This document shows positions 21,942-30,900 of a stretch of 64,000 nucleotides of DNA, piece after piece. The notes beneath the pieces are model-generated. The model was not told where the DNA came from and did not search any database. It saw nothing but the letters and a program-made list of their open reading frames with translations. The DNA is from Oscillospiraceae bacterium (GTDB taxonomy: Bacteria; Bacillota; Clostridia; Oscillospirales; Ruminococcaceae): the NCBI GenBank assembly GCA_017427265.1, contig JAFRTG010000033.1, forward strand, positions 124,001 through 188,000, given 5' to 3'. The position numbers and the translations under genes are program-made. Each line of letters begins with the position of its first letter. Within the stretch, counting starts at the first letter, position 1.

Positions 21942-21974
21942 AAAAAAGCGGTATGCAGGAACGCATACCGCTTT
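21942..21974 (-). terminator. Riboswitch expression-platform terminator before metK
   Basis: A perfect 12-bp stem AAAGCGGTATGC/GCATACCGCTTT followed on the minus strand by a run of T residues. Placed between the SAM-I aptamer and the metK ribosome binding site, it is the element expected to form when SAM is bound, switching metK off. Confidence 0.88.
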
Positions 21975-21995
21975 GAAATGTACAAGCAGACGTTC

Positions 21996-22100
21996 CTCAT
22001 CTTCCGGCGCAATATACGCCGCAGGATTTGGCACCATACACCCTTTCGGTGCGGTTGCCGCGGCTTCACAGGACCCGTTTCCTCCGCCGCTCATGATAAG
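21996..22100 (-). promoter_or_regulatory. SAM-I (S-box) riboswitch aptamer
   Basis: The minus strand reads CTTATCATGAG at the 5' side of P1, then GAGG-AAACGG, CCTGTGAAGCCGCGGCAACC, GGTGCCAAATCCTGCGG and a closing GAAGATGAG. These are the conserved S-box core blocks (kink-turn, the TGAA-CC-GGCAACC junction, GGTGC-AA-TCC of P3/P4, GATGAG of P1) in order and at normal spacing. It lies between a consensus promoter and a terminator directly ahead of metK, a standard S-box target. This is motif recognition without a covariance-model run. Confidence 0.93.
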
Positions 22101-22108
22101 GCTCTTAT

Positions 22109-22137
22109 ATTATACATGAAAAGATTTGATTTGTCAA
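22109..22137 (-). promoter_or_regulatory. Consensus promoter for the metK leader
   Basis: Minus-strand TTGACA (22132-22137), 17-bp spacer, TATAAT (22109-22114). Both boxes are perfect. Transcription would begin a few bases before the SAM-I aptamer. Confidence 0.88.
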
Positions 22138-22156
22138 TAGCCTGAACGGACATCCT

Positions 22157-22177
22157 GCAATCATTTTTTCTGATTGC
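22157..22177 (-). terminator. Small hairpin after hisC
   Basis: GCAATCA and TGATTGC pair around a 7-base A/T loop immediately downstream of the hisC stop. No T-run follows on the minus strand, so it is only a possible operon end. Confidence 0.35.
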
Positions 22178-22183
22178 TGCATG

Positions 22184-23239
22184 TTATTTCGGCTGCAGAA
22201 TGCGGTCAAGCTCGCTGATGAGCAGTGTCTGCTCGCGGCGCGTGCCGGCGCAGATGCGCAGACCGTGCGGGAAGCAGCGGACGGCAATGCCTGCCTTCTG
22301 GAGCTGCTCAAAGATTTCGCGTGCATACGCGGTTTTGACAAAGACAAAATTGGTGCGCGGTGCATAGACCGTTTCCAGCAGATCCGGATAGCGCTGCGAA
22401 AGCTCGGTGATTGCCGTATAGAGCCGCTGAGTCTGCACGATGATTTCATCGCGGCAGTGCTGGAGCAGCGTCTGCTCTTTGAGCACGGTTGCACAGATCT
22501 TCTGCGAGATTGCGTCACAGTTATAGGGCGATTTTGCGGCGCGCAGCAATCCTGTTTTATAGGGATCCATGACGGCAAAGCCCATTCTGGCCGCTGCAAG
22601 ACCGATCGCCTTGGAGCATGTGCGCAGTACGATCAGGTTCGGGTATTTGTTGATGAGGTCGAGAACGCTCTCATCCCAGAAGTCCATATAGGCTTCATCA
22701 ACGATCACCATGCAGTCCGGCACGGCTTCAATCAGCCGGACGACATCTGCACGCGGCATACCGAGCGAGGTCGGGTTGCAGGGGTTCGAGAACACGACGG
22801 CATTAGCTTCCTTGCAGGCGGCGATCAGCGCATCCGTGTCGATCTGGAGATTCTCCTTTTTCTGTACGGTCATGACCTCGATCTCTGCGAGCTCAGCGTA
22901 TACGCCGTACATCGAGAAATCAGGGGAGACTGTTACGAGCTTCTGCCCCTTTTCCATAAAGGTATTGAGCAGCAGCGTGATGATTTCATCGGAGCCGTTT
23001 CCGGCGGTGACGCAGTCCGGCGAGAGATTGTAGTATGCAGCAAATGCTTCGATGACCTCTGTTGCGATCGGGTCCGGATAGCGGTTGAAGTCGATCTGCT
23101 CGATCTGATCCGCAATTTTATCCTTGAGCACCTGCGGCAGATCAAAATAGGATTCATTCGCATCCAGACGCACGGCATAGCTGCCGGTGATCGGATCATA
23201 GGGCTTCAGCTGCGTGACTTTATCGGGTAATTTGAACAT
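22184..23239 (-). CDS. hisC: Histidinol-phosphate aminotransferase
   Basis: PLP-dependent transamination of imidazole acetol phosphate to histidinol phosphate. The 351-residue fold-type I aminotransferase has LDANESYFDLP, NRYPDP, the cofactor-binding GNGSDEIITLL, SNPCNPTS, VDEAYMDF, and the PLP-lysine motif TCSKAIGLAAARMG. The C-terminal substrate arginine lies in HGLRICAGT. It ends the hisZ-hisG-hisD-hisC run with 12 bp to hisD. HisC and related aromatic aminotransferases are similar, but the his context settles the call. Confidence 0.95.
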   Translation of the reverse strand: MFKLPDKVTQLKPYDPITGSYAVRLDANESYFDLPQVLKDKIADQIEQIDFNRYPDPIATEVIEAFAAYYNLSPDCVTAGNGSDEIITLLLNTFMEKGQKLVTVSPDFSMYGVYAELAEIEVMTVQKKENLQIDTDALIAACKEANAVVFSNPCNPTSLGMPRADVVRLIEAVPDCMVIVDEAYMDFWDESVLDLINKYPNLIVLRTCSKAIGLAAARMGFAVMDPYKTGLLRAAKSPYNCDAISQKICATVLKEQTLLQHCRDEIIVQTQRLYTAITELSQRYPDLLETVYAPRTNFVFVKTAYAREIFEQLQKAGIAVRCFPHGLRICAGTRREQTLLISELDRILQPK

Positions 23240-23251
23240 GGCAATATCCTT

Positions 23252-24538
23252 TCAGTCCTCAAACCGGACAGCGATTGCATTTGCGTGTGCGGTCAGGCCT
23301 TCCTTGTTTGCGACAAGGATGATGTCATCCTTTGCACTGCGCAGTGCATCCTCGGTATAGTAGATATAGCTGGAACGCTTGACGAAGCTGTAAACGGAAA
23401 GCGGCGAGAAGAACCGCGCCGTTCCGCTGGTCGGGAGAACGTGGTTCGGGCCGGCGTAGTAATCGCCGAGCGGCTCCGACGCATAGGTTCCGAGGAACAC
23501 AGAGCCTGCGTTGTCCAGCTTGCCGATGTATTCGAGCGGATTCTCCATCAGGACTTCCAGGTGCTCCGGTGCGACCTCGTTTGCAAGCGCGACGGCCTGC
23601 TCCGGTGTATCACAGATCAGGATTGCGCCGAAATTGTCGAGCGAGGACTTGATGATCTCGCGGCGTTCGAGATAGGCCATCTGCCGTTCAAATTCTGCGA
23701 GCGTTTCATTTGCAACGCGCTCAGAGGTTGTGACCAGAATCGAAGATGCGAGCTTGTCGTGCTCGGCCTGCGACATCAGGTCGGCGGCGACATATTTTGG
23801 ATTTGCGGTATCATCGGCCATGACGAGCACCTCGCTCGGACCGGCGACCATGTCGATATCAACAACGCCGTAGAGCAGACGCTTTGCAGTCGCAACGAAA
23901 ATATTGCCCGGACCGACAATTTTATCCACACGCGGAATCGAATCCGTGCCGTAGGCAAGTGCAGCGACAGCCTGTGCACCGCCCATCAGGAAGATGCGGT
24001 CCACGCCGCAGAGCGACGCAGCAACGAGAATATCCGGGTTCGGCTTGCCGTCCTTGCCGGGGGGCGTCACCATAATGAGCTCCTTGACGCCTGCGATCTT
24101 TGCGGGGATTGCATTCATCAGCACAGAGGACGGATAGGCAGCCGTGCCGCCGGGCACATAAAGACCGACGCGCTCCAGACCGCGGAGTCTCTGGCCGAGA
24201 ATGACGCCGTCTGCGCGGGTGTTGCAGAAGCCCTGCTCCTTCTGACGGTTGTGGAAATCGGCAATGTTCTCGATGGCATTGAGCAGCGCCTCGACGAATT
24301 TCGGGTCAGCTGCTTCCAGTGCATCGGAAACGGTGTCGGCATCGACCTCGAACTGTTCGGGGCATTTGCCGTCAAATTTTTCGGTATAGGCGCGCACGGC
24401 GGCGTCGCCCTTTGTGCGGACATCCTCAAGAATCGTCGTGACAGTTTCCACGACCTTCGGATCGGGTGCAGCGTTTCTTGCGCGAAGCTGCGCAAAGAAT
24501 GCGGCTTCGTCCTTGCCGTTGCAGCGAATAATCTGCAT
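23252..24538 (-). CDS. hisD: Histidinol dehydrogenase
   Basis: Zinc- and NAD-dependent oxidation of histidinol to histidine, the last pathway step. The 428-residue protein has AYTEKFDG near the N-terminus, GLYVPGGTAAYPSSVLMNAIPAKIAGV, the long signature beginning IDMVAGPSEVLVMADD, QAEHDKLASSILVT, NEVAPEHLEV and GPNHVLPTSGTARF. These include the zinc and catalytic glutamate/histidine residues. GGAGGGAAC precedes the ATG. Full family length. Confidence 0.97.
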   Translation of the reverse strand: MQIIRCNGKDEAAFFAQLRARNAAPDPKVVETVTTILEDVRTKGDAAVRAYTEKFDGKCPEQFEVDADTVSDALEAADPKFVEALLNAIENIADFHNRQKEQGFCNTRADGVILGQRLRGLERVGLYVPGGTAAYPSSVLMNAIPAKIAGVKELIMVTPPGKDGKPNPDILVAASLCGVDRIFLMGGAQAVAALAYGTDSIPRVDKIVGPGNIFVATAKRLLYGVVDIDMVAGPSEVLVMADDTANPKYVAADLMSQAEHDKLASSILVTTSERVANETLAEFERQMAYLERREIIKSSLDNFGAILICDTPEQAVALANEVAPEHLEVLMENPLEYIGKLDNAGSVFLGTYASEPLGDYYAGPNHVLPTSGTARFFSPLSVYSFVKRSSYIYYTEDALRSAKDDIILVANKEGLTAHANAIAVRFED

Positions 24539-24567
24539 AATCGTTCCCTCCTTGCAGTGATACGGGA

Positions 24568-25206
24568 TTATTTGTTTGCAAAATAGCTTTCAATTTTGGA
24601 AATCAGCGCTTCGAGCTCCTGCTGACGGAGCTTCATGCTGACCGTGTTTGCAATCAGTCTTGCGGAGATCGGGCAGACGTCCTCAAAGACCTCCAGTCCG
24701 TTCTCCTTCAGGGTGGTGCCGGTCTCGACGATATCGACGATGCCGTCCGAGAGCTCAAGCAGCGGTGCCAGCTCGACAGAGCCTTCAATCTTGACGATAT
24801 CGACGTCCATGCCCTTTGCTTCAAAGAAGCGGCGGGTGACGTTCGGATATTTGGAGGCGATCGTCTTGACGCCGTATCCGCTGTAAAAATCGGTGCCCTT
24901 CTTGACGGCCAGTGCGAATTTGCAGCGCCCGAAGCCGAGATCCAGCAGCTCATAGAACTTGCCCTGCATCTCCAGAATGGTATCCTTGCCGACGACGCCG
25001 AGATCGCAGACGCCGTGCTCCACGTATGTAATGACGTCGTTTGCCTTTGCCAGCACAACTTCAATGCTGCCGTCTCCGACCGGAAGAATCAGCTTTCTGC
25101 CCTTTTCCCGCACGGCGGTGCAGTCGAGTCCGAGCTGCTCAAACATGCCGACGGTATCCTTTTCCAGTCTGCCCTTTGTCAGTGCAATGCGAATCGGTCT
25201 CTGCAT
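24568..25206 (-). CDS. hisG: ATP phosphoribosyltransferase catalytic subunit, short form
   Basis: First step of histidine synthesis, joining ATP and PRPP. At 212 residues this is the short HisG lacking the C-terminal regulatory domain, so it needs HisZ, which is encoded 3 bp upstream. Visible landmarks are RIALTKGRLEKDTVGMFEQ at the start, GVCDLGVVGKDTILE, and the PRPP-binding loop DGIVDIVETGTTLKENGLE. GGAAGTGTGAG precedes the ATG. Histidine feedback in such enzymes acts through the HisG-HisZ complex. Confidence 0.96.
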   Translation of the reverse strand: MQRPIRIALTKGRLEKDTVGMFEQLGLDCTAVREKGRKLILPVGDGSIEVVLAKANDVITYVEHGVCDLGVVGKDTILEMQGKFYELLDLGFGRCKFALAVKKGTDFYSGYGVKTIASKYPNVTRRFFEAKGMDVDIVKIEGSVELAPLLELSDGIVDIVETGTTLKENGLEVFEDVCPISARLIANTVSMKLRQQELEALISKIESYFANK

Positions 25207-25209
25207 GGC

Positions 25210-26415
25210 TCACACTTCCTTTCCGCAGTCTGTGCCGCTGATATCAATCGGCAGAACGGTCGCAATGCCGTGTGCTGCCGCATATTTCTTTGCATCCTCC
25301 AGCGTATCGGTCAGCGAATGCTCCACGACCATGCCCTTTGCACGCAGATCCTGCGCAGCCTTGACCGCCTCAGACTCGCAGCCCTTTGCCGCCCAGATCA
25401 GAACATTGCTGGTCTGCGGGGCAGCGGGGGAGACAGGCGCCTGCTTGCTCAGTACCTTGACAACGGCGTCAATGTTGACGGCAAAGCCGGTTGCGGGGAC
25501 ATCGTATCCGAATTCGGCAATCAGATTGTCGTAGCGGCCGCCGGAGAGAATCTCGTCGCCGTAGCCGGAGAGATAACCGCGGAGAATCATGCCGGTGTAG
25601 TAATCCGTGCGGGGCATCATGCCGAGATCGACCTTGATGCGCTCTTTTCCTGCGAACTGCGTGACCGCCTGCCAGAGCGAGCGGAGCTCATTGAGAATGG
25701 CGCGGAACGCATCGCCGGAGCAGATTGCTGCGGCTTTGTCAAAGACCTCCTCGCCGCCGAACAGACGCGGCAGCATCCGCAGTGCCTTTGTGATATCGGA
25801 TTCCGGCAGCGTATCGAGCAGATCGTTCAGGGCGGGATAATTCTTTGCCTCGATGCAGTCGCGGATGGTTTCCTTCAGCTCCTCAGAGACCGAGAGCTGC
25901 TGCATCAGTGCGCGGAAGAAGGCTGCGTTTCCGAGCTCCAGCGTATATTCTTCACCGCAGGCCTGCAGTGCGTCGATCGCAGCGGCGACGACTTCCAGAT
26001 CCGCCATGCGCGAATCGGAGCCGATCAGCTCGATGCCCGCCTGCGAGATTTCATCGTCGCGGCCTTTCAGGGACGGGGAGATCACATGGATGTTCTGCTG
26101 ATAGCACAGGCGAAGCGGCAGACCGGCTGCACGCAGTCTGGTTGCGCAGACACGCGCAATCGGGACGGTGTTGTCCGGGCGCAGCACCATGAGACGGCCC
26201 TTGGCGTCGGTCAGCTTATACATCTGCTCCTGCGGGAAGGGCTGTGCATCGCGGTTGAAAACGTCGTAGAATTCGAGTGTCGGGGTGATGATTTCGCTGT
26301 AGCCTCTTGCGGTGAAGAGGCCGTTCAGGCGATTTTCGATCTGGCGGCGGAGCGTGCACTCGGCAAACAATGCGTCCCGGGTGCCCTCCGGCGTAATACG
26401 GTCGTATTTATTCAT
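25210..26415 (-). CDS. hisZ: ATP phosphoribosyltransferase regulatory subunit
   Basis: A paralogue of histidyl-tRNA synthetase catalytic domains that activates short HisG. The 401-residue protein has the class II synthetase-like core: TPEGTRDALF, TARGYSEIITPTLEFYDVF, MVLRPDNTVPIARV, and the C-terminal GMMPRTDYYTGMILRGYLSG and GGRYDNLIAEFG motifs. It lacks a HisRS anticodon-binding domain. The ATG at 26415 follows AAAGGAG and overlaps the TGA of a 44-codon upstream ORF whose start region is a near copy of this one. Context next to hisG favours HisZ over HisS. Confidence 0.92.
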   Translation of the reverse strand: MNKYDRITPEGTRDALFAECTLRRQIENRLNGLFTARGYSEIITPTLEFYDVFNRDAQPFPQEQMYKLTDAKGRLMVLRPDNTVPIARVCATRLRAAGLPLRLCYQQNIHVISPSLKGRDDEISQAGIELIGSDSRMADLEVVAAAIDALQACGEEYTLELGNAAFFRALMQQLSVSEELKETIRDCIEAKNYPALNDLLDTLPESDITKALRMLPRLFGGEEVFDKAAAICSGDAFRAILNELRSLWQAVTQFAGKERIKVDLGMMPRTDYYTGMILRGYLSGYGDEILSGGRYDNLIAEFGYDVPATGFAVNIDAVVKVLSKQAPVSPAAPQTSNVLIWAAKGCESEAVKAAQDLRAKGMVVEHSLTDTLEDAKKYAAAHGIATVLPIDISGTDCGKEV

Positions 26416-26435
26416 AAAAACTCCTTTGGGTTCTG
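26380..26435 (-). repeat. Duplicated hisZ initiation segment, copy at hisZ
   Basis: This 56-bp segment covers the hisZ ribosome binding site and first codons. It matches 26511-26566 at about 50 of 56 positions; the 25 bases spanning the RBS and ATG are identical. It reads as a tandem duplication about 130 bp apart. Confidence 0.8.
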
Positions 26436-26546
26436 ATGCGGATGGATGCAGCAGGAGAATGATGAACATTTGATATGCCGTGCATTCTGCGGAATGGAGC
26501 CGGCACTGCCGGTGCCCTCCGGTGTCATGCGGTCAGATTTGTTCAT
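26412..26546 (-). CDS. 44-codon upstream ORF coupled to hisZ
   Basis: An ORF starting MNKSDRMTPEGTG, nearly the same as hisZ (MNKYDRITPEGTR), with the same AAAGGAG site. After about 13 residues it diverges into unrelated sequence with several Cys and three His residues, and its TGA overlaps the hisZ ATG (ATGA). It therefore looks like a duplicated start fused to spacer sequence. It may be translated and couple ribosomes into hisZ, or be a relic. It is not His-rich enough to be a classic his leader peptide. Confidence 0.5.
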   Translation of the reverse strand: MNKSDRMTPEGTGSAGSIPQNARHIKCSSFSCCIHPHQNPKEFL

Positions 26547-26566
26547 AAAAACTCCTTTGGGTTCTG
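26511..26566 (-). repeat. Duplicated hisZ initiation segment, upstream copy
   Basis: Upstream partner of the repeat at 26380-26435. It contains a complete ribosome binding site and ATG and serves as the start of the 44-codon upstream ORF. Confidence 0.8.
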
Positions 26567-26640
26567 TAATCTGCAAGCTGCATTTCGTTTGCCGATTCTC
26601 CTGATATTTCACAAAAAGAATCACACGCCGAAGATACTCC

Positions 26641-26687
26641 AAACGGAACCGGCGAACTTCAGATCAATGCCGGCGCGGGCTCCGTTT
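26641..26687 (-). promoter_or_regulatory. Hairpin in the his leader
   Basis: AAACGGA pairs with TCCGTTT and an inner CCGGC with GCCGG near the start of the his transcript. I see no T-box sequence and no terminator T-run, so any regulatory role is inferred only from position. Confidence 0.4.
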
Positions 26688-26712
26688 CGCTTTAGCTTGC
26701 TAACATGATAAC

Positions 26713-26741
26713 ATGATACCATAATATCAAGAAAAAGTCAA
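26713..26741 (-). promoter_or_regulatory. Promoter of the hisZGDC operon
   Basis: Minus-strand TTGACT (26736-26741), 17-bp spacer, TATCAT (26713-26718) preceded by TGG, an extended -10. The leader to the upstream ORF is about 160 nt. Confidence 0.7.
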
Positions 26742-26806
26742 GAGAAAACAGCCGGGTTCGCCGGATTTCAGAGGATTTCCCAAAGCAATGCGCACATCTG
26801 CATTTT

Positions 26807-27841
26807 CTATTGTTGCTTTTGTATCAGTGTCCAGCGCGGATTGGCGTTGTCACGCGAGGAGAGAACAAATACTGTATAATCGCCGCAGCGTGTCAGTTCC
26901 AGTTCCTGCGGGTCGTTCTTTCCGCAGGGATCGCATACGGCGCACAGCTTGCGGTATTCCGGCAGGGCGGCGGTCGGGTAATAGACATATACGGCCGCGG
27001 TGCCGGTGTTGAACTGATACGTTTCGGTCAGACTCTGCACCGGGAGCGGCTCCGGCCCGATGCACCGTGCATCCGGTACATCAGGCGAGAAGAACAGGAA
27101 GCCGTCGCCTTCGTTCAGCTGATATTTTTTGAGTTCGCTGCTGTGGCTTTTGCTGTCAAATGTGCACATCTGCGTGATATGCGGCGCATACATGACACCG
27201 TCCCGCCATAAAACAGCGTCTGTGAAATACGGGCTGTTCAGAGCTTCCTCTGCGTGTTCCTTTGTATCAAAGGAGAACAGCGTGCCGTCTGCATCCCATG
27301 CTTTCAGCTGTTCGGCAAGCGGAAAATCCGTGAAATCCGTTTCAGCAAAAACAGCTGTCAGATCGACTTTGCAGCCTGTCAGAACTGCGTCAAGATTGCT
27401 GCCGTCATATTTGTTGTCCGCATCCAGACCGAACTGAGAACGCACGGTATCTCCGGTTTCCTCGATGTACCATTCAGGGCCGGACAGTGATAATTGAATA
27501 TCCAGACAGTCCGGATACCGATCCGTAATCTGTTTTTTGAGCGCCGCGGTCATCTCATCATGCTGATAGGTGTCGAGGAGCGGCTGCTGCTCTGCGTCCA
27601 GATAGACACAGTATTCCATATCCTGATCTTTGAACCGGACATTGGTATAGGAGAACAGATTGCAGGTTTCCAGAACCGTTCCCTTTATGCCGTATTTCTG
27701 CTGCAGATAACGCTGCGCGGCGGATACGGCCTGTTTATCCGCGCAGTATTTCTGAATAGTGTCCCGCTGTGTGATCGCTGTGCATATCAGTAAAACCCCT
27801 GCAGCGGCAGCGGCGCACAGTCCCTTTTGTTTTTTTGTCAT
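26807..27841 (-). CDS. Membrane-anchored or secreted hypothetical protein
   Basis: A 344-residue protein. Residues 1-25 (MTKKQKG, then a hydrophobic Ala/Leu/Ile stretch) form a signal peptide or signal anchor, with a Cys that is not in a good lipobox. The rest is a hydrophilic extracytoplasmic domain with several cysteines and many aromatic residues; no named domain was recognised. AAGGAG precedes the ATG. It lies 71 bp downstream of polC in the same direction, with a hairpin between, so it may be a read-through tail of the pyrH-polC operon or an independent gene. Function unknown. Confidence 0.7.
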   Translation of the reverse strand: MTKKQKGLCAAAAAGVLLICTAITQRDTIQKYCADKQAVSAAQRYLQQKYGIKGTVLETCNLFSYTNVRFKDQDMEYCVYLDAEQQPLLDTYQHDEMTAALKKQITDRYPDCLDIQLSLSGPEWYIEETGDTVRSQFGLDADNKYDGSNLDAVLTGCKVDLTAVFAETDFTDFPLAEQLKAWDADGTLFSFDTKEHAEEALNSPYFTDAVLWRDGVMYAPHITQMCTFDSKSHSSELKKYQLNEGDGFLFFSPDVPDARCIGPEPLPVQSLTETYQFNTGTAAVYVYYPTAALPEYRKLCAVCDPCGKNDPQELELTRCGDYTVFVLSSRDNANPRWTLIQKQQ

Positions 27842-27861
27842 ATCGGCTCCTTATGATGCGG

Positions 27862-27890
27862 ATCGCCCCGAATGGCTCCGGGGCGATTTT
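27862..27890 (+). terminator. Hairpin with T-run facing the plus strand, after polC
   Basis: ATCGCCCCG pairs with CGGGGCGAT, followed on the plus strand by TTTTT. On the minus strand, where the flanking genes lie, the hairpin has an A-run before it and no T-run after it. It would therefore stop antisense transcription better than polC transcription. Confidence 0.55.
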
Positions 27891-27912
27891 TGTTCCGTTT
27901 CTCGCAGAAACA

Positions 27913-30900
27913 TCAGAAAAGCGAGAGCTGATTGGATTTCGGCAGATTGCCCAGCGCGCCGAGTGCATCCAGTGCGTCGATCGTTGCCTTGGATGCGCCG
28001 GAAAGCTGCTGGAATTCATCCACGGAGATATAGTCGCCGTGCTGCGCGGTCTCATAGAGCTTGTCCGCAGCCTTTTCACCGATGCCGTCAATCGCGGCAA
28101 ACGGAATGCGCAGTCTGCCGTCCTCGATCAGATAATCGCGGGAATGCGAGCGTTTCAAATCGACCGGCAGGAACGAATACCCGCGGGACATCATCTCATT
28201 GACGATGAGCAGGATATCACGGAGGTCGCCCTCCTTTTTGGTGCGCTCCTTGCCCTTGGTGTTCAGCTCCTGAATTTTGTTGCGCACCGCGTCGATGCCC
28301 TGTACGGCGAGGGCTGCGTCAAAGTCGCCGCCGCGGACGGAGAAATACGTCGCATAGTATTCGAGCGGCTTATACAGCTTGAACCAGCCCAGCTTGATCG
28401 CAGCGGTAACATAAGCCGCCGCATGCGCCTTCGGGAACATGTACTTGATTTTCAGACAGGATTCAATATACCAGTCCGGTACGTCATGATCCTTCAGCAT
28501 CTGGATGCGCTCATCCGTAAAGGTCTTGGGCGCCTTGCCCTTACGGGTATCCTCCATGATCTGGAAGGCCTGCTTCGGTTCGACGTTGTGATAGAGCAGA
28601 TAGGTCATGATCGAGTCACGGGTTCCGATAACGTCGGAAATCGTGCAGGTGCCGTCGGCAATCAGGTCTTTTGCGTTGCCGAGCCACACATCCGTACCGT
28701 GAGACAGACCGGAAATCTGAAGGAAGTCCGAGAACAGCTTCGGCTTTGCGTCCAGCAGCATTCCGATTGTGAAGTTTGTGCCCATTTCCGGGATGCCGAG
28801 CGAGCCGGTCGGGCAGAAGATATCCTGTTCCGTGACGCCGAGCACGGAGCAGTCCGTGCACATCTGAAAGACCTTCGGGTCCGTTGTCGGGACGTCGGCA
28901 ATCTTCATGCCGGTCAGGTCTTCAAGATGCTTGTAGAGCGTCGGGACAACGTGGCCGAGCTCGTCCAGCTTGAGAATCGTATCATGCAGCTTGTGGAAGT
29001 CGAAGTGCGTCGTGATAATCATGCCGGAATCGTCGGTTTCGTCCGGGTCACCCGGCTGCTGTACCGGCGTAAAATCGAAGATGTCAAAATCCTCCGGCAC
29101 AACGACCATGCCGCCCGGATGCTGACCGGTCGTCTTTTTGACGCCGACGCAGCCTGCGACAAGCCGGTTCACCTCGCTGTTGTTGACAGTGATGCCGCAG
29201 TCATCCAGATAATGCTTGACATAGCCGTATGCAATCTTATCCTGCACGCCGGAGATCGTTCCGGCCTTGAACACGTTTGCGCGGCCGAACAGCTCCTCCG
29301 TATAGCGGTGCGATTCGGACTGATATTCACTGGAAAAGTTCTGGTCAATATCCGGCGCCTTGTCGCCGTCGAAGCCGAGGAAGGTCTCGAACGGGATGTC
29401 GTGGCCGTCGCGCTTCATATCGGTGCCGCATTCCGGACATTTTTTCGGCGGCAGGTCAAAGCCAGAGCCGACAGAGCCGTCCGTGATGAATTCGGTGTGC
29501 TTGCACTTCGGGCAGGCATAATGCGGCACGAGCGGGTTGACCTCGGAGATGCCGGCCATCGAAGCGACGAACGACGAGCCGACCGAGCCTCTGGAGCCGA
29601 CCAGATAGCCGTGCTTTTCGGAGTTTGCGACCAGCTTCTGCGCGATCATATACAGCACAGAGAAGCCGTGCTTGCAGATCGAGCCGAGCTCACGGTTCAG
29701 ACGCTTTTCGACGAGCTCCGGCAGGGGATCGCCATAGATGCTCTTGGCCTTTTCCGTGGTGATGCGGATCAGGTCCTCCTCTGCGCCGGGAATCGACGGC
29801 GTGAAGGTTCCCTTCGGAATCGCATGGCAGCGGTCGATTTTGTCTGCGATCAGATTCGTATTGGTAACGACGACCTCATAGGCCCGGTCAGCGCCGAGAT
29901 AGTCAAATTCCTCAAGCATCTCGTCGGTTGTCCGCAGATAGAGCGGCGCCTGATTGCCGGTGTCCTCAAAGCCGTTTCCGCTTTGCAGAATCTGCCGGTA
30001 AATGCCGTCCTTTTCGTCCATGAAGTGTACGTCGCAGGTCGCCACGACGGGAATGCCGAGGCGGTCGCCGATTTCGAGCACCTTGCGGTTATAGTTCCGC
30101 AGATCTTCCTCGGTCTGTGCGGGATAACGGTCGCTGCGCACCATGAAGGCATTGTTCGCAATCGGCTGAATTTCGAGATAATCATAGAATTTCGCCAGCT
30201 TATCAAGCTCTGCATCCGGCTTGCCGTCCACGATTGCGGAGAACAGCTCGCCCGCCTCACACGCGCTGCCGTAGAGCAGACCCTCGTGATGCTTCAGCAG
30301 CAGCGACTTCGGAATCAGCGGCTTTTTATAGAAATAATCGAGCTGCGAATACGAGACAAGACGGTAGAGATTTTTGATGCCGGTCTGGTTCTTCGCAAGA
30401 ATGATCTGGTGATAGGATTTCAGCTTTTTGGGGTCAATCGCCGGAAGAACAATATTCAGATCACCGAGCGTCTGAATACTCTTTTCCTTGGTGAGGCGTT
30501 CCATCAGTGTCAGATAGATTTTTGCGAGCATCAGCGCATCGTCTGCGGCACGGTGATGCTCGAATTTGCCGAGCTTCAGGTGCTTGGCGATCGTATCGAG
30601 CTTATGGCGGCCGAGCTCCGGCAGCATGGCGCGGGACATCAGCACGGTATCGAGCGTGACGAACGGCCGGGCATTCTGATGCCGCGAAAAGACCGAACGG
30701 ATAAATGACGTATCAAACGAGGCATTGTGCGCAATCAGAACGGGGTTCTCGCCGCAGAACGCGAAGAACTGCTCGACGGCCTCGCGCTCCTTCGGGGCAT
30801 CGGCGACCATGTCCTGTGTGATATGCGTCAGCTCCTGAATATTCTGCGGAATCTCGCGCTCCGGGTTGACAAAGATATCAAAGCTGTCGATGATGCGCAT

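Noticed and set aside
26546..26741. Classical his attenuator or T-box in the his leader
   Set aside because: No run of histidine codons and no T-box core; only a simple hairpin and the duplicated start are visible.
27835..30708. 957-codon open frame on the plus strand
   Set aside because: It lies wholly antisense to polC, whose motifs are unmistakable. The translated product has shadow-like composition and no ribosome binding site.
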